The notes: generated by a model from the sequence alone, not told the origin. Counted from the first letter of the stretch, positions 17,716-26,409 are shown. The stretch: DNA of 64,000 nucleotides from Alphaproteobacteria bacterium (GCA_019245415.1 JAFARO010000004.1:682001-746000), one strand, 5' to 3'. Translations and numbers: made by a program.

Positions 17716-18452
17716 TCGAGAGGCGCGTCGACATCGCGACCAAGAACGGCGCGATGGCGACCTTCATCGTCCACCCCGAGCGCGGCGGGCCACATCCGGT
17801 CATCCTGTTCTTCATGGACGCGCCCGGCATCCGCGAGGAGCTGCGCGATATGGCGCGGCGCTTGGCCACGTCCGGCTACTACGTGATGTTGCCGAACCTC
17901 TACTACCGCTCCGGCGCCGAGGAGCTGGGTGTCTTCATCGGCGAGCAAGCGTCCGCCACGCGCAAGAAGATGTTCGCATTGATGTCGACGCTCTCGATCC
18001 CGCTGGTGATGGCGGATGGGGATGCATTGCTTGCCCATGCGTCGGGCGATCCCGCGGCGTCGAAGGGTCCCGTCGGCACGCTCGGCTATTGCATGAGCGG
18101 CCAATACGCCATCGCTGCCGCGGGCCGCCATCCCGAACGCGTGCGTGCTGCGGCCTCGATCTATGGCGTGCGGCTGAAGACGGACGCAGTGGATTCTCCG
18201 CATCTTGCCGCCGCCAAATCCAAGGCCGAGATCTATGTCGCCTGGGCCGAGACCGACCACTACGCCCCGCTCGAGGAGTTGCCGCCACTCGAAGCCGCGC
18301 TGCGCGAGAGCGGCGTCAAGCACGAGGTCGAGCTCTACAAGGGCGCCGATCACGGCTTCGCCTTCCCCGAGCGCCCCGCCTACGACAAGCAGGCGGCCGA
18401 GCGGCATTGGGAGCGATTGCTGGCACTGTATGGGCGGGCGCTGAGGTCTTGA
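17712..18452 (+). CDS. Dienelactone hydrolase family protein
   Basis: 246 residues, the usual length for the family. The alpha/beta-hydrolase triad is visible: nucleophile Cys in GTLGYCMSGQYA, Asp in WAETDHYAP, and His in KGADHGFAF. Family members open dienelactones or hydrolyse related esters, but many have unknown substrates. The start overlaps the stop of the dihydrouridine synthase by four bases, so the two are co-translated, although no functional link is evident. A family-2 repeat arm begins 14 bases after the stop. Confidence 0.85.
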   Translation: MIERRVDIATKNGAMATFIVHPERGGPHPVILFFMDAPGIREELRDMARRLATSGYYVMLPNLYYRSGAEELGVFIGEQASATRKKMFALMSTLSIPLVMADGDALLAHASGDPAASKGPVGTLGYCMSGQYAIAAAGRHPERVRAAASIYGVRLKTDAVDSPHLAAAKSKAEIYVAWAETDHYAPLEELPPLEAALRESGVKHEVELYKGADHGFAFPERPAYDKQAAERHWERLLALYGRALRS

Positions 18453-18465
18453 TACAAATTATTGT

Positions 18466-18501
18466 TGTCATGGCCCGCAAATGCGGGCCAGCCAGGTGAC
18501 G
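18466..18501. repeat. Family-2 left arm of a split element (copy E, left)
   Basis: Carries TGTCATGGCCCGC followed by a slightly changed copy of the family-2 arm (aaatgcgggccagccaggtgacg). The following bases (tgcgcgatttcgcagc) match the interior of copy F. The matching right arm is 535 bases away at 19036-19064, with a gene in between. Confidence 0.8.
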
Positions 18502-18594
18502 CTTGCGCGATTTCGCAGCTTCTGACATTGACCCGGTTTGTATATTCTCCGCATGGCGATACGCTGAACAGCGGAGCTGATAAGTGAGGAAGCA

Positions 18595-18980
18595 ATGCTG
18601 CGATCTGCGGCAGATTTCAATATTCCTCAACAGGATTGGGACAAAGCCAAGGCGGAAGCGCGCGCCGCGATGATTGAACGCGCCAAGCTGCGAGGGCGGC
18701 TTGCTTATTCCGAATTAGTTCCCAAGATTGAGACAGTTCGGTTTGAGGCATTCGACGTTCGCTTATTTCATCTTCTGGGCGAGTGTCGGTAGAAGAAGAC
18801 GCCGCCGGCCGCGGGATGCTCAGCGCGGTAGTAGTTCACAAACGAGACGACATGCAGCCAGGACAGGGCTTTTTTTTACTTGCAAAGCATCTCGGGCGGG
18901 ACACGAAGGATGTGCTCAAGTTTTGGATAAACGAGCTGAACAAAGTTCACGACTACTGGGCAAACAAAACCAAGCCATAG
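18595..18980 (+). pseudogene. Small conserved unknown protein broken by a frameshift
   Basis: Two overlapping pieces form one protein. Frame 1 from ATG 18595 ends LFHLLGECR-stop at 18792. The next frame continues SVEEDAAGRGMLSAVVVHKR from about 18786 to TAG at 18980. The expected join is LLGE-x-SVEEDAAGRG; one base is missing near 18784. The C-terminal piece (GFFLLAKHLGRDTKDVLKFW) resembles small proteins found in many alphaproteobacteria, probably with a helix-rich fold. GC content is lower than in neighbouring genes. It lies between two half-copies of the family-2 palindrome. Either a genuine frameshift mutation, a sequencing error, or a programmed shift; the first is most likely. Confidence 0.65.
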
Positions 18981-19035
18981 GAACGCCCAAGATCGGCCGC
19001 GCTTGTCGTGTTCGTCAGGTTGTGCAGAACCGACC

Positions 19036-19064
19036 TGGGTGGCCCGCATTCGCGGGCCATGACA
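19036..19064. repeat. Family-2 right arm of a split element (copy E, right)
   Basis: A 29-base right arm identical to those at 16710-16738 and 22434-22462. The 12 bases TTGTGCAGAACC just inside it also occur inside copy F, showing it is a genuine right half, not a chance match. Confidence 0.85.
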
Positions 19065-19091
19065 TTGGGAACATGACGGCGAGAGATAGCC

Positions 19092-19649
19092 CTAATCCTT
19101 CGCCCGCTCGACATAGGAGCCGTCTTCCGTCAGCACGACGATGCGCGTGCCCGGCACGATGTGGGTCGGCACCATGGTGCGCACGCCGTTGGACAGCATC
19201 GCCGGCTTGAACGAGCCCGAGGCGGTCTGGCCCTTCATCGCGGGCTCGGTCTCGGTCACTTCCAAGGTCACGCGCTGCGGCAGCTCGATGGAAACCGGCA
19301 GGCCGTTATAGGTGGCAAGCCGCACCTCCATGTTCTCCTGAAGGTACGGCGCCATGCCGCCCAGGATGTCGCTGCCGACATGGATCTGGTCGAAGGTCTC
19401 CGGCTGCATGAAGACGTAATGCTCGCCGTCCTGGTAGAGGTAATTGTAGGTCTGGTAGTCGATGAACGCCTTCTCCAGGCTGTCCGTGGTCTTGTAGCGC
19501 TCCGCCACCTTGACCCCGTCGCTGATGCGGCGCATCTCGAGCTGGGTCACGGGCGTGCCCTTGCCGGGGTGGATGTTCTCCGCCGTCAGCACGATGTAGA
19601 GCTTGCCGTCCTTCTCGATGACATTGCCCTTGCGGACATTGCTCGCCAT
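19092..19649 (-). CDS. efp: Translation elongation factor P
   Basis: 185 residues, the normal length. The three beta-barrel domains are recognisable: the KOW-like N-terminus starts [18 protein letters not shown], and the tip loop [10 protein letters not shown] carries Lys30, equivalent to the modified lysine of the E. coli protein. EF-P relieves ribosome stalling at polyproline stretches. A gene for the lysine-adding enzyme EpmA is immediately divergent (19723), so this EF-P is very likely beta-lysylated. EpmB, the lysine 2,3-aminomutase, is not in the window. ATG at 19649; the two genes share a 73-base promoter region. Confidence 0.95.
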   Translation of the reverse strand: MASNVRKGNVIEKDGKLYIVLTAENIHPGKGTPVTQLEMRRISDGVKVAERYKTTDSLEKAFIDYQTYNYLYQDGEHYVFMQPETFDQIHVGSDILGGMAPYLQENMEVRLATYNGLPVSIELPQRVTLEVTETEPAMKGQTASGSFKPAMLSNGVRTMVPTHIVPGTRIVVLTEDGSYVERAKD

Positions 19650-19722
19650 AACCGAAACCACGATGACCTCTTCGCCGTTGAAGGCGGGCGTATAGCAGGG
19701 GCAAGGAAAAGGTCCAAGAGCC

Positions 19723-20754
19723 ATGGCGCCATGGTGGTCCCGCGATGCCCATGCCGACCGCCGGCCCGCGCTCGTCGCGCGCGGCCGGATCAAGGACGCC
19801 TTGCGCGCCTGGTTTCGCGCCCGGGACTTCACCGAGGTCGAGTGCGGCGCGCTCGCTGTCTCGCCGGGGAACGAGGCGCATCTGCATGCCTTCGGGACGG
19901 AACTGATCGAGACCGGCGGCGCGCGGCGCACGCTCTATCTGCACACCTCGCCGGAGTTCGCGGCCAAGAAGCTGCTGGCGGCGGGCGAGGAACGCATCTT
20001 CGAATTCGCGCGTGTCTTCCGCAACCGGGAGCGCGGGCCGCTGCACGCGCCGGAATTCACGATGCTGGAATGGTACCGCGCCAACGAGGACTATGCGCGC
20101 GTCATCGCGGACAGCATCTCGATCTTGCGTCTCGCCTCCGAGACTGCCGGCACCGACATGTTCAGATATCGCGGACGCGACTGCGATCCCCGCGCCCAAC
20201 CGGAACGCATGACGGTCGGAGATGCGTTCCGGCATCATGCCGGTGTCGACCTTCTCGCGACGCTGTCGGACAGAGGCGAGGGCGACCGCGATCATCTGGC
20301 GACGCGCGCGCGCCGTGCCGGCATGGAGGTTGCTGACGACGACACCTGGGCCGACATCTTCTCCAAGCTGCTGGTCGCGCGGGTCGAACCCAAACTCGGC
20401 GTCGAGCGGCCTTTGATCCTGTGCGAATATCCGCGTTGCGAAGCCGCGCTGGCGCGGGCCTGCACCCACGATCCGCGCGTGGCCGAGCGCTTCGAGCTCT
20501 ATGTCTGCGGCGTGGAACTCGCCAACGGCTTCGGCGAGCTCACCGATCCGGTGGAACAGCGCGCGCGATTCGAGGCGGAGATGGCGGAGAAGCAGCGCGT
20601 CTATGGCGAGCGCTATCCCGTCGACGATGACTTTCTCGCTGCCCTGGCGCAGATGCCGCCTGCCTCGGGCGTCGCGCTCGGCTTCGACCGCCTCGTCATG
20701 CTGGCCACCGGCGCGCGGCGGATCGACGACGTGATCTGGACGCCGGCGCCGTAA
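19723..20754 (+). CDS. epmA: EF-P lysine aminoacylase EpmA (GenX/PoxA)
   Basis: 343 residues, resembling the catalytic core of class II lysyl-tRNA synthetase without an anticodon domain. Motif 2 is in [15 protein letters not shown] with [11 protein letters not shown], and motif 3 is [24 protein letters not shown] is typical of the EpmA group. It attaches beta-lysine to the tip lysine of EF-P using ATP. Position next to efp, divergently oriented, fits the known partnership. Immediately after the TAA is a family-4 inverted repeat which may act as its terminator. Confidence 0.93.
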   Translation: MAPWWSRDAHADRRPALVARGRIKDALRAWFRARDFTEVECGALAVSPGNEAHLHAFGTELIETGGARRTLYLHTSPEFAAKKLLAAGEERIFEFARVFRNRERGPLHAPEFTMLEWYRANEDYARVIADSISILRLASETAGTDMFRYRGRDCDPRAQPERMTVGDAFRHHAGVDLLATLSDRGEGDRDHLATRARRAGMEVADDDTWADIFSKLLVARVEPKLGVERPLILCEYPRCEAALARACTHDPRVAERFELYVCGVELANGFGELTDPVEQRARFEAEMAEKQRVYGERYPVDDDFLAALAQMPPASGVALGFDRLVMLATGARRIDDVIWTPAP

Positions 20755-20868
20755 TGATCCTCCCCCGTTTACGGGGGAGGGGGACCACGAAGTGGTGGAG
20801 GGGGCGCCCCCTCCGTCTGCGCCGTTGTCGCGGCGCATCCACCTCCCCCGCTTCGCAGGGGAGGATCA
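20755..20868. repeat. Family-4 inverted repeat (epmA/oxygenase junction)
   Basis: Perfect 11-base ends, TGATCCTCCCC at 20755-20765 and its complement at 20858-20868, enclosing G/C-rich inner hairpins (ccccgtttacgggg, gaccacgaagtggt, gggggcgccccct). The 114-base unit exactly fills the gap between convergent genes. A short hairpin of similar composition is at 11371-11400. Likely MITE-like or a bidirectional terminator. Confidence 0.75.
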
Positions 20869-20871
20869 GAA

Positions 20872-21507
20872 CTACATCCGCGCCGGCGCTTCGTGTTTGC
20901 CCTTGAAGAACGCGCTGATCTTGTGGCGGGTCTGTTCCCACCACACCACGCGGGCGTTGGTCACCCAGTTCAATTGGATGACCTTGCGCGGGCCCTCGAA
21001 CGGTTCGAAGCCGTGCCAGGCATTGGGCTGGTTTTTGAAGATGACGAGCGTGCCTTCGTCCGGCGGCACCTCGGCCACCACGGCGTTGAGGTCGGTCGCC
21101 GAGCGCAGCAGGCGCAGCCTTCCCTTCGGGCTCTCCCACCGGCCGTTCATGTAGATCAGCACGGTGATCAGCTTGGTCGTGCTGTCGGTGTGGATCTGGC
21201 CGTCGCGGGCGCTGGATTGCCCGCGCACCGTGACCATGGTCGGGCGGTGCGAAAGATTGATGCCGAATTTGTCCGCCACCGCGGCGCTGAACTCGGGGCC
21301 GCGGATCGCATCCATGAAGGCCTGGAATGCCGGCCCGTACTGCAAGGTGGGAAGCGGAAAGCTGCCGGGATGAGCCACAGGGGGGAAATCCCGCTCGATA
21401 TCGGCAATCGCCTCGCTTCTCACGAAGCCCGGCACCATCAGATACGGAAACGGCTCGGCGACCAAGGTCGCATTGCGCACCGCCTCGACATCGATGGGAA
21501 GCGTCAT
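20872..21507 (-). CDS. 2-oxoglutarate/Fe(II)-dependent oxygenase-like protein
   Basis: 211 residues. The facial-triad pattern is visible: HTDSTTKLITVLIYMNG (HxD, then the strand) and later NAWHGFEPFEGPRKVIQLNW (distal His, with the Arg that holds 2-oxoglutarate). This layout is typical of prolyl-hydroxylase-like 2OG oxygenases, often found beside glycosyl- or sulfotransferases, but substrate is unknown. The ATG at 21507 overlaps the stop of the upstream SDR (21504-21507), so they are co-translated. Confidence 0.75.
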   Translation of the reverse strand: MTLPIDVEAVRNATLVAEPFPYLMVPGFVRSEAIADIERDFPPVAHPGSFPLPTLQYGPAFQAFMDAIRGPEFSAAVADKFGINLSHRPTMVTVRGQSSARDGQIHTDSTTKLITVLIYMNGRWESPKGRLRLLRSATDLNAVVAEVPPDEGTLVIFKNQPNAWHGFEPFEGPRKVIQLNWVTNARVVWWEQTRHKISAFFKGKHEAPARM

Positions 21508-22310
21508 GCCTCGAGCCCGATTTCCATCGCCGTGTACGCCGCGCTGACGATGCCGCCGTCGACGGGGAGCACCGTTCCCGTCACGAAGGACGAGGCGCGC
21601 GAGCAATAGAAGATCGCGGCCCCGATCATGTCGTCGTCGCGGCCGATGCGTTTGCGAGGCACCGCCGCCTCCATCTGCCTGCGCGCCACGGCGAGCACGG
21701 GGGCCAGCATCTTGGTGTCGAACGGGCCCGGCGCGATGGCGTTGACGTTGATGTTGTCGCGCGCCAGATGCTTGGCGAGATTGCGCGTCAGGTGATGCAC
21801 CGCCGCCTTGCTCGCCGAATAGGCATAGCTCTCGAGCGTCGGCTGCAGGATGCCGTCAATGGAACCGATGTTGAGCACGCGCGCGGGCTCGTCCTGCGTC
21901 GCGGCCGCACGCAACAAGGGCAACAGCGCCTGGGTGAGCAGGAACGTGGCCTTGAGGTTGACCGCCATCAGCTTGTCCCAGCCGGCTTCGGAGTACTGAT
22001 CGATCGGCTCGGCCCACGCCGCGCCGGCGTTGTTGACCAGGATGTCGAGCTTCTTCTCGCGCGCCTTGATCTCGTCCGCGAGTTTGCGCACTTCCGACGG
22101 ATCGCCCAGATCGTGGGCGAGCGGGATGCAAGTGCCTGTCTTCGACAACTCCGCCGCCGCGGCGTCGCAGGCGGCGGCTTTGCGCGAGGAGATATAGGTT
22201 TTCACGCCAGCCTCGACGAAGCCCCGCGCGATCATTAGCCCGATGCCACGCGAGCCGCCGGTCACCACCGCGGTCTTGCCATTGAGGGAGAAAAGATCGG
22301 AGACGGACAT
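21504..22310 (-). CDS. Short-chain dehydrogenase/reductase (RhlG-like)
   Basis: 268 residues of a classical SDR. Cofactor motif TGGSRGIG, then NNAGAAW, then catalytic Ser in NIGSIDG and YSASKAAVHH with Tyr and Lys. RKRIGRDDDMIGAAIFYCSR and VTGTVLPVDGG complete the pattern. The length and RKAAACDAAAAEL segment resemble the RhlG group (3-oxoacyl reductase-like, NADPH-using), but substrate is unproven. Start ATG 22310 has GAGG eight bases upstream; a TTG at 22316 is less likely. It is the first gene of a coupled pair with the 2OG oxygenase. Confidence 0.85.
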   Translation of the reverse strand: MSVSDLFSLNGKTAVVTGGSRGIGLMIARGFVEAGVKTYISSRKAAACDAAAAELSKTGTCIPLAHDLGDPSEVRKLADEIKAREKKLDILVNNAGAAWAEPIDQYSEAGWDKLMAVNLKATFLLTQALLPLLRAAATQDEPARVLNIGSIDGILQPTLESYAYSASKAAVHHLTRNLAKHLARDNINVNAIAPGPFDTKMLAPVLAVARRQMEAAVPRKRIGRDDDMIGAAIFYCSRASSFVTGTVLPVDGGIVSAAYTAMEIGLEA

Positions 22311-22332
22311 GGGCAAACCTCATAACAAAATT

Positions 22333-22462
22333 TGTCATGGCCCGCGAATGCGGGCCACCCAGGTGACACCCTGCGAAATCTCGCAATTTTGGCTTCGATC
22401 TCGCGCGACAAACAGCATTGTGCAGAACCCATCTGGGTGGCCCGCATTCGCGGGCCATGACA
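22333..22462. repeat. Family-2 palindrome, copy F
   Basis: Perfect 29-base terminal arms at 22333-22361 and 22434-22462. The 72-base interior (tgcgaaatctcgcaa ... ttgtgcagaaccc) matches parts of the split copy E. It lies between the SDR start and the korB stop. Confidence 0.9.
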
Positions 22463-22471
22463 ATCGAGAAT

Positions 22472-23527
22472 CTACCGATACCCCGCATTCACCTGGGCGA
22501 GCGCGGCCGATCCGGGGCAGAGCTCCTTTTCGCCCAGCCGGTTCAGGGGCGCGCCCACCGTCTTCAGATGCGCATGCAGGTCTTCGGGTTCGGGATCGAC
22601 ATAGAGCAGCCCGGTCACCACTTCGCCCTTCGCGGACTTTTCCTGCAGGAAGGCCATCGCGGCGGCGCGGTTGGTCGGATCGTAATCGGCATGAAGCTTG
22701 GCGAGTTTGAGGTACGAGCCGTCATGCTGGCGCACGACCTCGGTCGTGCCGGGTTCGAAATCGACCGTGATCTCGCTGCGCGCGGGGATGACGTCGATGC
22801 GGTTCATCGCCTCGTTGTGCTCGCGCACATAGTCGAAGCTCTTGGTCGAGCCGGCATGGTTGTTGAACTGGACGCAGGGGCTGATGACATCGAGCACGGC
22901 CGAGCCCTGGTGGCTGATCGCGCCCTTGATGAGGGGCACGAGCTGGTGCTTGTCGCCGGAGAAGCTGCGCGCCACATAGGTGCAGCCGAGCACCAGCGCC
23001 AGGCTGACGAGATCGATCGGCGAATCCGCATTGGTGCCGCCGGCCTTGGATTTCGAGCCCTTGTCGGCGGTGGCCGAGAACTGTCCCTTGGTCAGGCCGT
23101 AGACGCCGTTGTTCTCGCAGATATAGACCATGTTGACGCCGCGGCGGATGCAATGGGCGAACTGGCCAAGTCCGATGCTGGCGCTGTCGCCGTCGCCCGA
23201 GACGCCCAGATAGATGAGATCGCGGTTGGCGAGATTGGCGCCGGTGAGCACGCTGGGCATGCGGCCATGCGCGGAATTGAAGCCGTGGCTCTGGCCGAGA
23301 AAATAGTCCGGCGTCTTGGACGAGCAGCCGATGCCGGAGATTTTCGCGACACGGTGCGGCTCGAGGTCGAGCTCGAAACAGGCCTGGATCAGCGCGGCGC
23401 TGATCGAGTCGTGGCCGCAGCCGGCGCACAGGGTCGAGATGCGGCCTTCATAATCGCGATGGGTGAAGCCGAGCGCGTTCTTGGGGAGGCCGGGATGATG
23501 CAGCTTGGGCTTGGCGATGTAGGTCAT
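22472..23527 (-). CDS. korB: 2-oxoacid:ferredoxin oxidoreductase, beta subunit
   Basis: 351 residues. TPP-binding motif GDGDSASIG with ENNGVYGLTKGQFS downstream; cysteines in TLCAGCGHDSI and GIGCSSKTP bind an Fe-S cluster. With KorA it oxidatively decarboxylates a 2-oxoacid (probably 2-oxoglutarate) to the acyl-CoA, passing electrons to ferredoxin or the KorC partner. The upstream order korC-[cassette]-korA-[repeat, sulfotransferase]-korB is unusual: KorA and KorB genes normally adjoin. Its ATG overlaps the stop of the sulfotransferase gene (23524-23527). Length and motifs are intact, so it is expected to be functional. Confidence 0.9.
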   Translation of the reverse strand: MTYIAKPKLHHPGLPKNALGFTHRDYEGRISTLCAGCGHDSISAALIQACFELDLEPHRVAKISGIGCSSKTPDYFLGQSHGFNSAHGRMPSVLTGANLANRDLIYLGVSGDGDSASIGLGQFAHCIRRGVNMVYICENNGVYGLTKGQFSATADKGSKSKAGGTNADSPIDLVSLALVLGCTYVARSFSGDKHQLVPLIKGAISHQGSAVLDVISPCVQFNNHAGSTKSFDYVREHNEAMNRIDVIPARSEITVDFEPGTTEVVRQHDGSYLKLAKLHADYDPTNRAAAMAFLQEKSAKGEVVTGLLYVDPEPEDLHAHLKTVGAPLNRLGEKELCPGSAALAQVNAGYR

Positions 23528-24102
23528 GATGCGGTTCCGAAGTGATAGCCGAAGTCCCGGATGTCGCCGGCATAACGGGCAGCGACAAAGTCTCGTCCCC
23601 AGCCGTCGAAGTAGGAAGGATAGGGGCCGTGCGTGCTCGCGTTTTTGCGCGCAAGCGCGACGGAAAGGCCCAGCTTGCCGGCCACTCGCGCAAGATCTTC
23701 GGCGAGTGTCTCGAAGCGGCCGATGAAATCGGCGCCATCGAGGCAGTCGCGCTGTGGCCGCAGCACGAACAATCGCTCCAGCCGGCCCGCGTCCGCATCG
23801 ATCTGGCGCAGCCATTGTGCAAAGCTGAGTGTCTGGAATTGCGGGAAAGTCGGCCTCAGTCGTTCGCGCGCGTGGCAGTAGAACGACACAAGCCGCTCCC
23901 AGGGATTGCGCACAAAGCCGAACGCGAAATATCCGACGAGGTCGGGACGCCGGGCCATCAGCTCGGGCAGAGTCTCGTGCGTGGTCTCGTGCGACACGGC
24001 ATCTTCACCGTCGGCATAGGGCGCGAGAGCCGCGCGCACGCTGATCCCGCCGGTCTTGGGAACATGGGCGAAGACGAAGCGGCGCGCGTGGGAGACGATC
24101 AT
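23524..24102 (-). CDS. Sulfotransferase family 2 protein inside the kor operon
   Basis: 192 residues. The 5'-phosphosulfate loop is FAHVPKTGGISV and the 3'-phosphate region is FGFVRNPWERLVSFYCH, both standard for PAPS-dependent sulfotransferases of the carbohydrate (heparan 2-O/chondroitin) type. It would transfer sulfate to a glycan or small molecule in the cytoplasm. The 192-residue size is small but within range. It sits between korA and korB, follows a family-3 repeat, and overlaps korB by four bases. Its presence there is best explained by insertion, followed by fixation of a coupled junction. Confidence 0.8.
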   Translation of the reverse strand: MIVSHARRFVFAHVPKTGGISVRAALAPYADGEDAVSHETTHETLPELMARRPDLVGYFAFGFVRNPWERLVSFYCHARERLRPTFPQFQTLSFAQWLRQIDADAGRLERLFVLRPQRDCLDGADFIGRFETLAEDLARVAGKLGLSVALARKNASTHGPYPSYFDGWGRDFVAARYAGDIRDFGYHFGTAS

Positions 24103-24109
24103 GGTCCGC

Positions 24110-24206
24110 CATCCTTCGAGGCTCGCTTCGCTCGCACCTCAGGATGACGGCTGTCGAAAAGCACGTCACCCTGAGGTGGCTGCGTAGCGGCCCTCGAAGG
24201 GCGACG
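24110..24206. repeat. Family-3 repeat pair, copy G
   Basis: Two facing units: 24110-24149 (CATCCTTCGAGG ... CACCTCAGGATGACG) and 24164-24206 (CGTCACCCTGAGGTGG ... CCTCGAAGGGCGACG). It fills the gap between the korA stop and the sulfotransferase start. Confidence 0.85.
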
Positions 24207-24223
24207 TGCGAGGCACCCCGTCG

Positions 24224-26053
24224 TCACTCCGCTGCCTCTTTGCGCGTCACCGAAAGCCGCTCGGCGATGGCGCCGTGGATGAACCGCGCCGTGATCGGCG
24301 TGCCGTCGTAATGCAGGATCGAGATGAACCGCGCCGGATCGAGGCCGCATTCGTTGACGATCAGCTTGAGGAGCTGCGCGTCGCGGTTCTGCTCGATGAC
24401 GAAGACCTGGTCGTGGCCATGGACAAAATCGCTGAGCGCGTCGGCGAAGGGGAAGGCCCGCACGCGCAAGCCGTCGAGATGGACACCCTGGGCGGCGAGG
24501 CTGGCGAAGGCTTCGTCCATCGCGGCCGAGGTCGAGCCGAAATAGATCACGCCGTGGCGCGACTTCTCCTTGGCGGCTCGCATCACCGGAGCCGGCACCA
24601 GGCTCTTGGCGGTCTCGAGCTTGCGCAGCAGGCGCTGCATCACGTCGGTGTAGTCCTTGCCGGACTCGCTGTAGACCGCGTAAGCGTTGTGCGACGAGCC
24701 GCGGGTGAAATAGGCGCCCTTGGTCGGATGCGTGCCGGGCAGGGTGCGATAGGGTATGGCGTCGCCGTCGACATCGAGATAGCGCGCAAAGGCCTTGCCG
24801 GCTTCGAGTTCCTCGGCGGTGATGAGCTTGCCGCGGTCATAGGTGCGGCTGTCGTCCCAGCTTAGCGGCTCGCACAGCCAATCGTTCATGCCGATGTCCA
24901 GGTCCATCATCACGAAGATCGGCGTCTGCAGCCGCTCGGCGAGGTCGAAGCTCTGGGCGGCGAACTCGAAGCTCTCGCGCGGATCCTCGGGGAACAGCAG
25001 GATGTGCTTGGTGTCTCCGTGGCTGGCATAGGCCGCGAGCAGAATGTCGGATTGCTGGGTGCGCGTCGGCATGCCGGTGGACGGTCCGCCGCGCTGGATG
25101 TCAAAGATCACCGCCGGGATTTCGGCGTAATAGGCGAAGCCGAAGAATTCCTGCATCAGCGAGATGCCGGGGCCCGAGGTCGCGGTGAAGCTGCGCGTGC
25201 CGTTCCAGCCGGCGCCCAAGACCATGCCGATGGCGGCGATCTCGTCCTCGGCCTGGACGATGGCGAACTTATTTTCGCCTGTCGCAGGATCGACGCGGAA
25301 GCGCTTGCAATGCGCGCTGAAAGCTTCGGCGAGCGAGGTCGACGGCGTGATCGGATACCAGGCGCAGACCGTGGCGCCGCCATAGACGGCGCCCAGGCCG
25401 GCGGCGTCGTTGCCGGCGATGAAGATGCGCTCGCCCACCTTGTCGGAGTGCGTGACCTTCAGGCCGCAGGCACCCTTCAGGTTCTTCTCGACATAGTCGT
25501 AGCCGAGGCGCAGCGCGGTACCGTTCAGTGTGACGAGCTTGGTCTTGCCCTTGAACTGCTTTTCGATCAGCGCGTCGATCACCTTGAGATCGAGGCCGAG
25601 AAGAGCGGCGAGGGCGCCGACATAGACGATGTTCTTGAGCAGCTGGCGCTCGCGCGGGATGGTGCCGGCCATCGAATTGGAGAGCTCGGTAAAGGGCACG
25701 CCCAGAACGGTGATGTCGCTGCGCAGCTTCTGACCGGTGAGCGGCTTGGTCGAGTCGTAGAGCATGTAGCCGCCCGGCTCGACCTCGGCGATGTCGCGGT
25801 CCCAGGTCTGCGGGTTCAGCGGCACCACGAGGTCGACGCCGCCGCGGCGCCCGAGCCAGCCTTCGCCGGAGATGCGCACCTCGTACCAGGTGGGCAGGCC
25901 CTGGATGTTGGAGGGGAAGATGTTGCGCGTCGCAACGGCCACGCCCATGCGCAGGACGCTGCGAGCGAACAGCTCGTTGGCGCTCGCCGAGCCCGAGCCG
26001 TTGACGTTGGCGAACTTGACGACGAAGTCGTTGGTGGCGGCGAGGGGTTTCAT
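24224..26053 (-). CDS. korA: 2-oxoacid:ferredoxin oxidoreductase, fused gamma-alpha subunit
   Basis: 609 residues. Residues about 1-190 are the gamma domain (VNGSGSASANELFARSVLRM), and the remainder is the alpha domain: AEDEIAAIGMVLGAGWNGTR, then ATSGPGISLMQEFFGFAYYA and QRGGPSTGMPTRTQQSDIL, typical of 2-oxoglutarate ferredoxin oxidoreductases. Such fused chains pair with a beta subunit of the KorB type. The start ATG at 26053 overlaps the stop of the inserted GIY-YIG gene (26050-26053), so korA translation may now depend on it. Enzyme role: 2-oxoglutarate (or similar) to succinyl-CoA plus reduced ferredoxin. Confidence 0.92.
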   Translation of the reverse strand: MKPLAATNDFVVKFANVNGSGSASANELFARSVLRMGVAVATRNIFPSNIQGLPTWYEVRISGEGWLGRRGGVDLVVPLNPQTWDRDIAEVEPGGYMLYDSTKPLTGQKLRSDITVLGVPFTELSNSMAGTIPRERQLLKNIVYVGALAALLGLDLKVIDALIEKQFKGKTKLVTLNGTALRLGYDYVEKNLKGACGLKVTHSDKVGERIFIAGNDAAGLGAVYGGATVCAWYPITPSTSLAEAFSAHCKRFRVDPATGENKFAIVQAEDEIAAIGMVLGAGWNGTRSFTATSGPGISLMQEFFGFAYYAEIPAVIFDIQRGGPSTGMPTRTQQSDILLAAYASHGDTKHILLFPEDPRESFEFAAQSFDLAERLQTPIFVMMDLDIGMNDWLCEPLSWDDSRTYDRGKLITAEELEAGKAFARYLDVDGDAIPYRTLPGTHPTKGAYFTRGSSHNAYAVYSESGKDYTDVMQRLLRKLETAKSLVPAPVMRAAKEKSRHGVIYFGSTSAAMDEAFASLAAQGVHLDGLRVRAFPFADALSDFVHGHDQVFVIEQNRDAQLLKLIVNECGLDPARFISILHYDGTPITARFIHGAIAERLSVTRKEAAE

Positions 26054-26409
26054 ACGAGTTCACGACCTTTCAGAAGCACGTCACCCTGAGGTGGCCGCGA
26101 AGCGGCCCTCGAAGGGCGACGTGCGCCAGGTCGTTTCGCCAACAATTTCAGCCTCTCCCAGTTCCCGCGAATTGCAGCTTCCTTTTTTTCGCGGCGCCAG
26201 CCTTTGATACGTCTCTCGCACTCTTGTGCGTCTCGAAGGTCGCCAAATTTCCCGGCCCAGACCAATTCTACAGGTCGTCGCGAATGGGTGTAACCTTCGA
26301 ACCTGCCGTCATTGTGCTCGCCAACGCGGATGTCAATGTCACTATAGGACGTCGAACCAACATAGTAGCTGCCATCAGAGCAGCGCAGCATATAAGCCCA
26401 GCCGCTCAT
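26050..26409 (-). CDS. GIY-YIG nuclease family protein with repeat-encoded C-terminus
   Basis: 119 residues. The GIY-YIG domain is in residues 1-85: GWAYMLRCSDGSYYVGSTSY (WAY/YVG in place of GIY/YIG), then RVGEHNDGRFEGYTHSRRP and the catalytic-type Glu in AQECERRIKGW. It resembles the small UPF0213/YhbQ-type proteins. The last part, about residues 97-111 (GARRPSRAASRPPQGD), is a direct translation of the family-3 repeat at 26079-26121, so the natural C-terminus has been replaced. The ATG at 26409 is 86 bases inside a matching inverted repeat at 26495-26537. The stop overlaps the korA start. Nuclease activity is expected from family; role in repeat movement is only inferred. Confidence 0.8.
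   Translation of the reverse strand: MSGWAYMLRCSDGSYYVGSTSYSDIDIRVGEHNDGRFEGYTHSRRPVELVWAGKFGDLRDAQECERRIKGWRREKKEAAIRGNWERLKLLAKRPGARRPSRAASRPPQGDVLLKGRELV
26079..26121. repeat. Family-3 unit, left end of the GIY-YIG cassette (copy H)
   Basis: CGTCACCCTGAGGTGG ... CCTCGAAGGGCGACG. Its first 15 bases are the exact complement of the last 15 bases of copy I (26523-26537), so the two face each other around the GIY-YIG gene. It is translated as the end of that protein. Confidence 0.88.
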
